This document shows positions 1 to 6,083 of a stretch of 9,589 bases of DNA, piece by piece. The notes below the pieces were generated by a model. It was given only the letters and a program-made list of their open reading frames with translations. It was not told where the DNA came from and did no database searches. Position numbers and translations under genes: made by a program. Position 1 is the stretch's first letter. Each line of letters starts with the position of its first letter. Source of the stretch: Nitrosopumilaceae archaeon (lineage in GTDB: Archaea; Thermoproteota; Nitrososphaeria; Nitrososphaerales; Nitrosopumilaceae); NCBI GenBank assembly GCA_007571225.1, contig RKRU01000021.1, positions 1 to 9,589 on the forward strand, given 5' to 3'.

Positions 1-1764
1 GGCAATCCTAGTAAGGGTACTCCCAACAAGATGTTGAAACTCATGCGGCGCATCAAGACTATTGATCTTGTATTGTTGACTGCCACTCCGATGCAGACAC
101 ATCAGGTAGACCTCTACGATCTGTTGTTACTGCTAGGCGTGCCGCCGAAATGGACTTTGAAAGATTTTGAAACGTTCTACGAATCACTAGATGATGTGCG
201 TTCTCCATTTGTGCGGCGCATGTTTACGGCATCCGAAGAACATTACGGCCAAATAGATGCATCCAGACTGGGCGTGTCTCGGGGAGACAGCAAACGGATC
301 CTCAGGATGCTACGTGGTGGCTCTGACCGTCCCCATACACGCGATTATGATACAATGAAGAAGGCTCTTCTATTATGTTCCCCGGTAACCCGCCTGATAT
401 CAAGAAATACACGTCACAATCTGCGCCAGCATATTCAGAATAACAATCTTGACTGGCGTCTTGGGAGGAGACGTGTACATGATGAATTTATCAACATGAA
501 TCCAGATGAGCGCAGATTGTATGATGCACTAACCAGCTACATATCCCAGATATGGAATACGTACAAGGGAACAAACCGGCAGGCAGTCGGATTTGTCCTT
601 ACCATATACCGGAAACGACTGGCCAGCAGTTTTGTGGCACTACGGAAAACACTTGAGAATCATCTATTGCAGCTGGAGGAGGGCTCGACATTCACCAGAC
701 TGTATGAAGATGAGTATGATGACGGTGATGGTGGTGATGGTAGCGATGGTGATTATGCCGCTGACTCTGAAGTTATTAAAACCTACGAGGAGCAGTCACT
801 AAAAGCAATTGACAAAAAGTCAGTACTGCAGATGCTTGAGATAATACGATCCTTACCTCCATCCACTAAGTTTGACAGACTGGTTAGGATAATTTCAGAT
901 CTGTTGAGTGACGGATATAGGCAGGTAATGATTTTTACTCAGTTTATAGATACAATGGACTTTCTCCGGGATAAGTTGAAGCACTGGAAAATAATGTGTT
1001 ATTCTGGTCGTGCAGGTGAGTATCTTGATGCAGGTGGAACATGGAAGTCACTGAGCAGAGAAGAGACCAAGAAAAAGTTCTCCGAGGGTTATGCAGAGAT
1101 ATTGTTGTGTACTGATGCGGCAGCTGAAGGCCTGAACTTTCAATTCTGTGGGGCCATGATAAATTACGACATGCCTTGGAATCCAATGAGAATAGAGCAG
1201 AGGATAGGACGTATCGACAGAATAGGTCAAGAGCATGCGGAAATCCGTATAGTAAACATGTACTATGAGAATACAATAGAGGCCGACATATACAAGGCCC
1301 TGAAGGAAAGAATAAACTTGTTTGAAGGTATGATCGGTACACTGCAGCCAATACTGTCCAGCTTGAATCGTAGGATAAGACATGATGCTCTGACTAACGG
1401 CCATGACACCGAAAAGAAGATACGCGAGGAAGAAACCTCGGGGCTTGATCTGGATTCAATGCTAGAGATGGAGACCATAAACTACGAACAACCCAAATCC
1501 CCTGTTATCATGGAGGATCTTGAACGGCTGGCCAATAGTAGTCTCATGCAGGCAAGACCTGTGGGGAAAAAACAGTACAGCATAACAGGCCCCAATAACA
1601 GTGATGTTAGAATAACTACAGATCGTGACACTTTTGAGAACATCAGCCATTCTGCAGAATTCTGGTCGCCCGGTAGCAGTGTATTTCCAAAACCATCCAC
1701 AAAATCACCACCGCAGTCAAAACACAAGACGCTCGGAGAGTTGTTGGACTCTCTAGGCTTGTAG
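1..1764 (+). CDS. SNF2/HepA-like DEAD-box helicase, C-terminal part (5' truncated)
   Basis: The frame is open from base 1 through the first ATG at 31, so that ATG is probably internal and the real start lies left of the window. Numbering from it, residues 14-20 (VLLTATP) are the end of the first RecA-like lobe (motif III), so the Walker A and DEAD-type motifs are missing only because of the cut. The second lobe is complete: motif IV near 298-305 (QVMIFTQF), motif V at 357-370 (LLCTDAAAEGLNF) and motif VI at 387-400, with RIEQRIGRIDRIGQ carrying the arginine fingers. An Asp/Gly-rich loop at about 226-249, coded by GAT/GGT repeats, separates the lobes. The family is ATP-driven dsDNA translocases such as RapA/HepA and the DISARM helicase DrmD. 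The order of motifs and the RIGRIDRIGQ form support the family firmly. Whether it works in transcription, repair or defence cannot be told here, and no defence partner gene is visible. The tail after residue 440 has no domain I recognise and ends in a short Leu-rich helix (LGELLDSLGL). Confidence 0.9.
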   Translation, partial: GNPSKGTPNKMLKLMRRIKTIDLVLLTATPMQTHQVDLYDLLLLLGVPPKWTLKDFETFYESLDDVRSPFVRRMFTASEEHYGQIDASRLGVSRGDSKRILRMLRGGSDRPHTRDYDTMKKALLLCSPVTRLISRNTRHNLRQHIQNNNLDWRLGRRRVHDEFINMNPDERRLYDALTSYISQIWNTYKGTNRQAVGFVLTIYRKRLASSFVALRKTLENHLLQLEEGSTFTRLYEDEYDDGDGGDGSDGDYAADSEVIKTYEEQSLKAIDKKSVLQMLEIIRSLPPSTKFDRLVRIISDLLSDGYRQVMIFTQFIDTMDFLRDKLKHWKIMCYSGRAGEYLDAGGTWKSLSREETKKKFSEGYAEILLCTDAAAEGLNFQFCGAMINYDMPWNPMRIEQRIGRIDRIGQEHAEIRIVNMYYENTIEADIYKALKERINLFEGMIGTLQPILSSLNRRIRHDALTNGHDTEKKIREEETSGLDLDSMLEMETINYEQPKSPVIMEDLERLANSSLMQARPVGKKQYSITGPNNSDVRITTDRDTFENISHSAEFWSPGSSVFPKPSTKSPPQSKHKTLGELLDSLGL

Positions 1765-1819
1765 GTTTGCATCCATAATGAGATCGTAGAGTGCAACTGT
1801 CTGGATTTGGCGTAAATCG

Positions 1820-1840
1820 TATTGGGATTATAATCCAATA
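1820..1840. other. Imperfect palindrome, possible hairpin downstream of the helicase gene
   Basis: The core GATTATAATC is a perfect 10-bp palindrome. Flanking TATTG and CAATA extend it to a 10-bp stem if one G is bulged. It lies about 55 bp after the helicase stop. It could be a transcript-end hairpin or a binding site for a dimeric regulator. No T-tract follows directly, so a terminator call is weak. Confidence 0.35.
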
Positions 1841-1995
1841 TTCAGGTATGTGTGCCAGACAGTTGTTATGTTGTTTGTAGAACGAAACATAACCGTATGC
1901 AGATATTTGAAGCGGGTTGGGTGTGGCAGTGATTGTGATGACGACGACTGCGATAACGACGATGGCGGCGGCAACAGTAGTAGTGGTATGATGGT

Positions 1996-2063
1996 AACAA
2001 CAGCAACAACCGCAACAACAACAACAGCAACAACCGCAGTAGCAACAACCGCAGTAGCAACAA
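1996..2063. repeat. CAA/CAG trinucleotide-rich microsatellite with a 15-bp tandem unit
   Basis: The stretch consists of CAACAA, CAGCAA and CCGCAA triplets. Within it a 15-bp unit, AGCAACAACCGCAGT, occurs exactly in tandem at 2026-2040 and 2041-2055, with a partial third copy from 2056 to 2063. A related 12-bp piece is at 2002-2013. The pattern is typical of replication slippage. A frame reading Thr/Ala is open through it, but I see no sign of selection for a protein. Confidence 0.75.
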
Positions 2064-2080
2064 TCGATTGTGACTGTCAT
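2044..2080 (+). repeat. 37-bp direct repeat, left copy
   Basis: This segment matches 2264-2300 at an offset of exactly 220 bp with two differences (2064 T versus 2284 C; 2066 G versus 2286 A), 35 of 37 identical. It includes the GCAGTAGCAACAA unit and ends in ATTGTGACTGTCAT. If the 140-bp element and one 8-bp target copy are removed, the two copies would be only about 72 bp apart start to start. The repeat therefore probably arose as a local duplication before the element inserted. Confidence 0.85.
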
Positions 2081-2111
2081 TACGTAATAGATCATACAGT
2101 TATGGTGAATT

Positions 2112-2119
2112 ATCAAACA
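2112..2119. repeat. Target-site duplication, left copy (ATCAAACA)
   Basis: The eight bases ATCAAACA abut the left terminal inverted repeat of the inserted element and recur exactly at 2260-2267 just outside the right one. This is the signature of a staggered cut made by a transposase. Confidence 0.8.
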
Positions 2120-2259
2120 GTATGACTTCACCTGTCCTTATATGGATCTGACAACCATATTATATGACTTAAACACGACTGAAAAATCCATGTTGTACTA
2201 CTAAAGAGATCTTTTTTCCAGTTATTTTTTTGTGCTAGGCAGGGCAGGTGAAGTCATAC
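2120..2259. mobile_element. MITE-like non-autonomous element, 140 bp
   Basis: The ends are 19-bp inverted repeats: left GTATGACTTCACCTGTCCT (2120-2138), right AGGGCAGGTGAAGTCATAC (2241-2259). They pair at 18 of 19 positions, and the one exception (2135/2244) would be a G-T wobble. A perfect 8-bp direct repeat, ATCAAACA, lies immediately outside both ends. The interior is A/T-rich, holds no open frame of useful length, and contains a small internal hairpin (ATATGG at 2140-2145 with CCATAT at 2155-2160) and T-runs at 2212-2217 and 2224-2231. Small size, inverted ends, target duplication and lack of a transposase together define a miniature inverted-repeat transposable element. It must have been moved by a transposase coded elsewhere; the family is unknown to me, although 8-bp duplications are made by several IS families. 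It sits 108 bp ahead of the preferred pgk start and may affect pgk transcription or end upstream transcripts. Confidence 0.8.
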
Positions 2260-2267
2260 ATCAAACA
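2260..2267. repeat. Target-site duplication, right copy (ATCAAACA)
   Basis: This is an exact copy of 2112-2119, directly adjoining the right inverted repeat. Its last four bases also form the start of the right 37-bp direct repeat, so the element landed at the edge of that older repeat. Confidence 0.8.
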
Positions 2268-2300
2268 ACCGCAGTAGCAACAACCAATTGTGACTGTCAT
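2264..2300 (+). repeat. 37-bp direct repeat, right copy
   Basis: This copy matches 2044-2080 at 35 of 37 bases. It ends in GTCAT, whose last two bases begin an ATG at 2299. The upstream in-frame start candidates of the pgk frame (GTG 2290, ATG 2299) thus lie within or at the edge of a repeat, which argues against them being the ancestral start. Confidence 0.85.
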
Positions 2301-2339
2301 GGCGGCCAATATATGCCGGACACATACAGCACGACACGC

Positions 2340-2345
2340 ATTTAA
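2340..2345 (+). promoter_or_regulatory. Possible TATA-like element of pgk
   Basis: ATTTAA is centred about 25 bp upstream of the GTG at 2368, the spacing expected between an archaeal TATA box and the first base of a leaderless message. A second A/T-rich candidate, AATATATG, lies at 2308-2315 and would give a short leader of roughly 30 nt. Both are weak matches in otherwise mixed sequence. Confidence 0.35.
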
Positions 2346-2367
2346 CAGGGAATTAAGCGGTAGAGAC

Positions 2368-3654
2368 GTGAAGGTTCTTACGCTTGACGACTTTGATCTT
2401 CGGGGAAAGACGGTCCTTCTGAGAGTGGACATAAACTGTCCAATTGATCCACACACACTGGAGATTCTAGGCACCAAGCGCATCGAAGAGTCGATTGCCA
2501 GCCTAGACTCGCTACGAGACTCCAAGGTCGTCATCGCCTCCCACCAAGGAAGGGTGGGGAACAATGACTATACTGGAATGTCAAAACATGCAGAAGTACT
2601 CCAGAAGGTGACCGGCCGTGACATAAAGTACGTGGAGGACGTGATTGGGACCACCGCACAGCAGGAGATTGCAAAAATGAAGAACGGCGACATAATACTA
2701 CTTGACAACCTCCGACTGTGTGCCGAAGAAAACTATGAGTTTGCCCCCAAAGATACGACCAAGACCATAATGATCTCGCGGCTCTCCAAGCTGTTCGACC
2801 TCTGCGTTTTAGACTCCTTTCCCAGCGCGCACAGATCGCATCCGTCTATAGTGGGCTTCCCGCAGGTACTGCCTGCATGTGCCGGCCGCATAGTGGAGAG
2901 GGAGATGCGGAACCTAGATGACATAATGACTGTGGCAAAGGCGCCGCATGTCATTGTACTGGGCGGTTCAAAGGTGCCGGACCGGCTTGAGGCCATCCGA
3001 ATGTTAATTCAAAACGGTAGGGCGGATCACGTCTTGTTGACCGGCCTGATAGGAAACGTCTTCATGCGTGCGCAGGCCAGGATAAAGTCCCCGCTTGGAA
3101 TCAAGCTGGAGAATGAGGTTGTCGCAAAGGCGCACGCACTGATCGGCGAGTACCCGGATGTGTTTGCAACGCCGGTAGATGTTGCAATTGATAAGGACGG
3201 CGAGCGGGTGGAGATGGATGTTCGGGAGATGAGCCGCGGAGACAAAGTATATGATCTGGGACCAAAGACAGTAGAGTACTATTCTAGGCTGATTACAGGT
3301 GCAGGCACCGTGTTCATCAGTGGCCCTGCGGGATTCTTTGAAAACGAAAAGTTCAGTTATGGCACAAACCGGTTGCTCGGGGCGGTTGCAAACTCGATGG
3401 CCACGACAATAGTCAGCGGGGGACACTTGACATCGGCGCTAAGGATGCAAGGACTGACAGATAAGATAAACCACATAAGCACTGCAGGTGGGGCGCTGGT
3501 GCTGTACCTTACGGGCCAGAAGCTGCCAATGATAAAGGCTCTAGAGGATGCCGCAGTAAGAGATAGGCAAAAGTGGGTCTGTAATGGCCCGCCTACTGGA
3601 ATTCAAGTAAATGAACCTAGTATGGTGCAGTCAGCGGCAAGAAAAAGTTCGTAA
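2368..3654 (+). CDS. pgk: Phosphoglycerate kinase
   Basis: It interconverts 1,3-bisphosphoglycerate + ADP and 3-phosphoglycerate + ATP in the cytosol; in autotrophic archaea it mainly serves gluconeogenesis. From the GTG at 2368 the protein has 428 residues, close to the usual 390-420. Family motifs are in order: RVDINCP at 19-25, SHQGR at 58-62, LLDNLR at 111-116, AHRSHPSIVGF at 154-164, LGGSKVPDRL at 198-207, GLIGNVF at 226-232, DLGPKT at 296-301, SGPAGFFE at 318-325 with FSYGT at 329-333, and the nucleotide-binding region HISTAGGALVLYL at 369-381. The frame stays open upstream to an ATG at 2299 and a GTG at 2290, which would add 23 or 26 residues lacking family similarity and overlapping a repeat. 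I prefer 2368 because the conserved VKVLTLDDFDLRGK begins there and a TATA-like box lies 25 bp before it. The divergent GGSK and SHQGR forms suit the thaumarchaeal branch. Function is secure; only the start is open. Confidence 0.95.
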   Translation: MKVLTLDDFDLRGKTVLLRVDINCPIDPHTLEILGTKRIEESIASLDSLRDSKVVIASHQGRVGNNDYTGMSKHAEVLQKVTGRDIKYVEDVIGTTAQQEIAKMKNGDIILLDNLRLCAEENYEFAPKDTTKTIMISRLSKLFDLCVLDSFPSAHRSHPSIVGFPQVLPACAGRIVEREMRNLDDIMTVAKAPHVIVLGGSKVPDRLEAIRMLIQNGRADHVLLTGLIGNVFMRAQARIKSPLGIKLENEVVAKAHALIGEYPDVFATPVDVAIDKDGERVEMDVREMSRGDKVYDLGPKTVEYYSRLITGAGTVFISGPAGFFENEKFSYGTNRLLGAVANSMATTIVSGGHLTSALRMQGLTDKINHISTAGGALVLYLTGQKLPMIKALEDAAVRDRQKWVCNGPPTGIQVNEPSMVQSAARKSS

Positions 3655-3660
3655 TGATTA

Positions 3661-3677
3661 TAGTCACATAATGACTA
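3661..3677 (+). terminator. Small hairpin after pgk
   Basis: TAGTCA (3661-3666) and TGACTA (3672-3677) form a perfect 6-bp stem with a 5-nt loop, starting 6 bp after the pgk stop. The location suits a transcript end, but the stem is short and no T-run follows, so the role is uncertain. Confidence 0.3.
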
Positions 3678-3820
3678 CTACGATATAGGGCAGTTGGGGG
3701 GGGTTCTGGTAGCAGCACAGTTGTGTGTAAATGGCACTTGGTTCCACACGTACAGGCCATATTCGGAGTGGCACTCACACTGCGGTGATCGCCTACATGT
3801 GGGGCGCCCGTTTGATGAAT

Positions 3821-3895
3821 TATGTGTATGTGCATGTGTGTATGTGGGCGCACATGTGTTTATGCGCACATGTGCGTGTGTATATGCACGCGTGT
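3821..3895. repeat. Alternating purine-pyrimidine (GT/GC/AT) tract
   Basis: Strict pyrimidine-purine alternation runs unbroken over 3821-3846 (26 nt) and 3861-3895 (35 nt), with a shorter run at 3848-3859 between. It is mostly TG steps with CG and TA steps, and includes the perfect 12-bp palindrome CGCACATGTGCG at 3865-3876. Such sequence can adopt left-handed Z-form DNA under negative supercoiling. It lies between two converging transcription units. Confidence 0.7.
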
Positions 3896-3983
3896 TTGTC
3901 TGTGTACGTGTGTCCGTCCCTGTCCGGTCGTGGGAACATAATGCAGTTTACAGTCTCACGTGCCGTATGATTGTATGATCATT

Positions 3984-4334
3984 CTATAACGGGCTCTTGC
4001 ATGTGGGGTTGGGACAGACGCGCTCCTCTTCTGACTTGCCCATGTGTACGGTGCTCAAGCAGGCACCGCACTCTGTCTCCTCCATATTGTCGAAGATCTT
4101 GAACCATATGGTGGTAAAGTTCTGTGCTATGTTTCTTGCCAGCCCGCATCTTGTCAAACTGAGAAACTCGTCTTCTACATCGTTGATGTCCCATTCTGCA
4201 CTTACGCCCCCCTCACTGCGCATTATTGCAAATATCTCATCGTTAGTAAACCGCAGGTCTGGATCGTTGAACCTGTCAAATATGATTCTGCGTATCTGAA
4301 GGATTGCTGGAACGTGGTGCTCAGATCCACTCAT
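3984..4334 (-). CDS. Small winged-helix/zinc-ribbon protein, last gene of the SUF operon
   Basis: This is a 116-residue protein of no family I can name. Residues about 8-82 are helix-rich with a helix-turn-helix look (RFTNDEIFAIMRSEG, then DINDVEDEFLSLTRCGLAR), followed by a hydrophobic strand-like segment TTIWFKIF, as in a winged-helix domain. The C-terminus has a four-cysteine metal site, C89-x2-C92-x14-C107-x4-C112, typical of zinc ribbons; an extra C63 lies in the putative recognition region. The start is fixed by context: the A of its ATG is the last base of the sufU TGA (TGATG, 1-nt overlap), implying coupled translation. DNA binding and metal binding are predictions from sequence pattern. 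A role as Fe-S or metal-responsive regulator, or as assembly accessory factor, is inferred only from the operon. It is followed by the convergent intergenic region. Confidence 0.75.
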   Translation of the reverse strand: MSGSEHHVPAILQIRRIIFDRFNDPDLRFTNDEIFAIMRSEGGVSAEWDINDVEDEFLSLTRCGLARNIAQNFTTIWFKIFDNMEETECGACLSTVHMGKSEEERVCPNPTCKSPL

Positions 4335-4834
4335 CAGTACAGTCCCGCAGCCTCTTCTTTTAACCTGTCAATGTCAGCGGCAGTCGCACCGCTACCGCCG
4401 TCGTTTGCATCCGTCCCTGCAGTCTTGCCTGCTGCATCTTCTGCTAGGTGGCTACCAAGATACGTGTACAGCGCGGACTTTAACACCTTTAGTGAGAGGA
4501 GCGCACACTTTATGCGGACTGCCTGCAGATGCTCTAGGCCGAGCTCGCCGAGTATGTCGCCCTTGTCTATCTGTCTGACATCATCAAGGCTCTTGCCCTT
4601 TGCAATTTCAGTCAGCACAGACGAGCAGGCCATGCATATGGCGCAGCCCTTTCCATGAAACTTGATGTCAGATACCGCCTCACCGTCTATCTTCATGTCT
4701 ATGTCGATACTGTCCCCACACAGCGGGTTTGAATCGTGAAACGTAACGTCTGGATTCTCGATCTTTCCAAAGTTTACCGGATTTCTTGAATAGTCCACGA
4801 TCATCTCGTGGTAGATGTCCGCATTTCCGCTCAT
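4334..4834 (-). CDS. sufU: SufU/IscU-like Fe-S assembly protein
   Basis: This is a 166-residue NifU_N/SufU-type protein, expected to take persulfide sulfur from SufS and pass it to the SufB-containing scaffold. The three conserved cysteines and the aspartate are present: C39 and D41 in NPLCGDSI, C64 in GKGCAICMACS (with extra C67 and C70), and C110 in RIKCALLSLKVL. The long spacing between second and third cysteine and the RIKCA motif resemble Bacillus-type SufU, a Zn-dependent sulfurtransferase, more than classical IscU. After about residue 128 comes an extra tail of nearly 40 residues, rich in Ala, Gly and Asp and ending in a short charged helix; I do not recognise it and it looks like simple-sequence growth. 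Its ATG overlaps the sufS stop by 4 nt (ATGA), so the two should be translated together. Family is clear; the split between sulfur carrier and scaffold roles is not decided by sequence alone. Confidence 0.93.
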   Translation of the reverse strand: MSGNADIYHEMIVDYSRNPVNFGKIENPDVTFHDSNPLCGDSIDIDMKIDGEAVSDIKFHGKGCAICMACSSVLTEIAKGKSLDDVRQIDKGDILGELGLEHLQAVRIKCALLSLKVLKSALYTYLGSHLAEDAAGKTAGTDANDGGSGATAADIDRLKEEAAGLY

Positions 4835-6081
4835 GTCTTAAATATCCTCGCTACAGTCTTGAGTGACTCCATGAGGGCGTCTACGTCGGCCCTTGTATTG
4901 TATATGTAAAAGCTGGCCCTAGATGTGGCTGCTACATCCATCTTATCCATCAAGACCTGGGCGCAGTGGTGTCCGGATCTGATCGAGACCCCAGAGTCGT
5001 CTACTATCTGGGCCACGTCGTGTGGGTGTACGCTCCTAAAGTTAAACGATATGACGCCGCCGCGTCGGTTGATATCCTTTGGTCCGTATATGATTAGGCC
5101 GGGTACCGACGAGAGCCTCTCTAGCGCATAGCTTGTAAGGTCGATCTCGTGTTTGCGTATATTCTCCATGCCTATGGCAGTCAGATAGTCGATGGCCGCC
5201 CCAAGTCCTATGACATCGGCTATGTTGGGCGTTCCTGCCTCAAACTTGTAGGGAAGGTCGTTCCAAGTGGATTCGTGCTTGTGGACCTCGCGTATCATGT
5301 CGCCGCCGCCATGAAATGGTCTCATCGAGTCGAGTATCTCCTTGCGCACCCACAACACCCCGACACCGGTGGGCCCTAGCATCTTGTGTCCTGAAAATGC
5401 AAAAAAGTCACATCCCATATTAGCAATGTCGACCTTCATATGTGGTACGGCCTGAGCCCCATCCACTAGTGTGGGCACTCCTGCATCTTTGCACCTTGAG
5501 ATTATCTCGGCCGTGTCTGTAATGGTGCCTAGTACATTTGACATCATACTAAACGTCACTATCTTGACCCTGCCAGTGGCAAGGTGCGCATCAAGGTCGT
5601 CTAGTACGAGCTCGCCGTTGTCGTCTGTGCGTATGTACTCTAGCCTTGCACCCTTCTCCTGTGCAAGAAGCTGCCACGGGACTATGTTGCTGTGGTGCTC
5701 GTACTCTGTAGTTACTATAATGTCATCTCTTCCCACATTGTCGCGCCCCCACGAGTATGCTACCATGTTGATTGCTTCTGTGGTGCCGCGGACAAACACT
5801 ATCTCCTGCTTGTTGCCTATGTTTACAAATTCGGCCACCTTGCCGCGGACATTCTCGTATGCGTCTGTGGCCTCTTCTGCTAGGGCATATACGGCCCTGT
5901 GTATGTTGGCGTTGTAGTTGCGGTAGTAGTCGCTTATGGTATCTATCACTTGGTTCGGCTTTTGGGTGGTGGCCGCATTGTCCAGGTAAGTGAGGGGCTT
6001 GTCACCGTGTACCCTTCTTGAGAGTATGGGGAAATCCCTGCGCAGGCCCTCAAATTGGTCTGGATGTACGGTTCTTTGCAT
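4831..6081 (-). CDS. sufS: Cysteine desulfurase SufS (class II, PLP-dependent)
   Basis: It removes sulfur from L-cysteine, giving alanine and an enzyme-bound persulfide that feeds Fe-S assembly. The 416 residues match the usual 400-420. Visible are the N-terminal LDNAATTQKP (33-42), the PLP-stacking histidine in EYEHHSN (H130), the cofactor aspartate in LVDGAQ (D207), the Schiff-base lysine K233 in FSGHKMLGPTGVG, and the persulfide cysteine C373 in RSGHHCAQVLM. The RSGHHCAQ form and the short active-site loop mark the SufS/class II type rather than IscS/NifS. The ATG at 6079-6081 lies 2 nt after the Rieske stop and is preceded at good spacing by a Shine-Dalgarno sequence, which fixes the start. 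The stop overlaps the sufU start. All catalytic residues are present. Confidence 0.96.
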   Translation of the reverse strand: MQRTVHPDQFEGLRRDFPILSRRVHGDKPLTYLDNAATTQKPNQVIDTISDYYRNYNANIHRAVYALAEEATDAYENVRGKVAEFVNIGNKQEIVFVRGTTEAINMVAYSWGRDNVGRDDIIVTTEYEHHSNIVPWQLLAQEKGARLEYIRTDDNGELVLDDLDAHLATGRVKIVTFSMMSNVLGTITDTAEIISRCKDAGVPTLVDGAQAVPHMKVDIANMGCDFFAFSGHKMLGPTGVGVLWVRKEILDSMRPFHGGGDMIREVHKHESTWNDLPYKFEAGTPNIADVIGLGAAIDYLTAIGMENIRKHEIDLTSYALERLSSVPGLIIYGPKDINRRGGVISFNFRSVHPHDVAQIVDDSGVSIRSGHHCAQVLMDKMDVAATSRASFYIYNTRADVDALMESLKTVARIFKT

Positions 6082-6083
6082 TG

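Larger units (their letters stand above)
1765..2111. other. Gene-poor spacer after the helicase gene
   Basis: No convincing gene is seen here. Open frames exist on both strands, but their translations are homopolymeric (runs of Thr/Ala, Asp, or Cys/Gly), as expected from trinucleotide-repeat DNA that lacks stops. The stretch holds an imperfect palindrome near 1820-1840, a GAC/GAT/GGC-rich segment around 1927-1990, and a CAA/CAG-type repeat from about 1996 to 2063. It ends at the target duplication of the MITE-like element. Confidence 0.6.
3655..3983. other. Convergent intergenic region with low-complexity DNA
   Basis: This lies between the converging ends of pgk and the SUF operon. I see no supported gene; short frames here translate to Val/Cys-rich nonsense from GT repeats. 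It contains a small hairpin just after pgk, an eight-G run at 3696-3703, an alternating purine-pyrimidine tract (3821-3895) and an 8-bp palindrome ATGATCAT at 3976-3983 abutting the last operon gene. Confidence 0.65.

Noticed and set aside
1850..2125. Plus-strand open frame of 91 codons with Asp and Thr/Ala runs
   Set aside because: The translation only mirrors trinucleotide repeats, it runs into the MITE, and it has no recognisable domain or start signal.
1643..2131. Minus-strand open frame of 162 codons rich in Cys and Gly
   Set aside because: It overlaps the helicase 3' end, and its Cys/Gly runs are the reverse reading of the same repeats.
1765..2367. tRNA or other structured RNA gene in the spacer
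   Set aside because: No cloverleaf, conserved tRNA arm sequence or other known RNA pattern was found by eye on either strand.
3694..3978. Plus-strand frame of 94 codons rich in Val and Cys
   Set aside because: It is the translation of the alternating GT tract and shows no protein-like composition.
4044..4658. Plus-strand frame of 204 codons opposite sufU and the zinc-ribbon gene
   Set aside because: It lies antisense to two well-supported genes, and its composition is that of a shadow frame.
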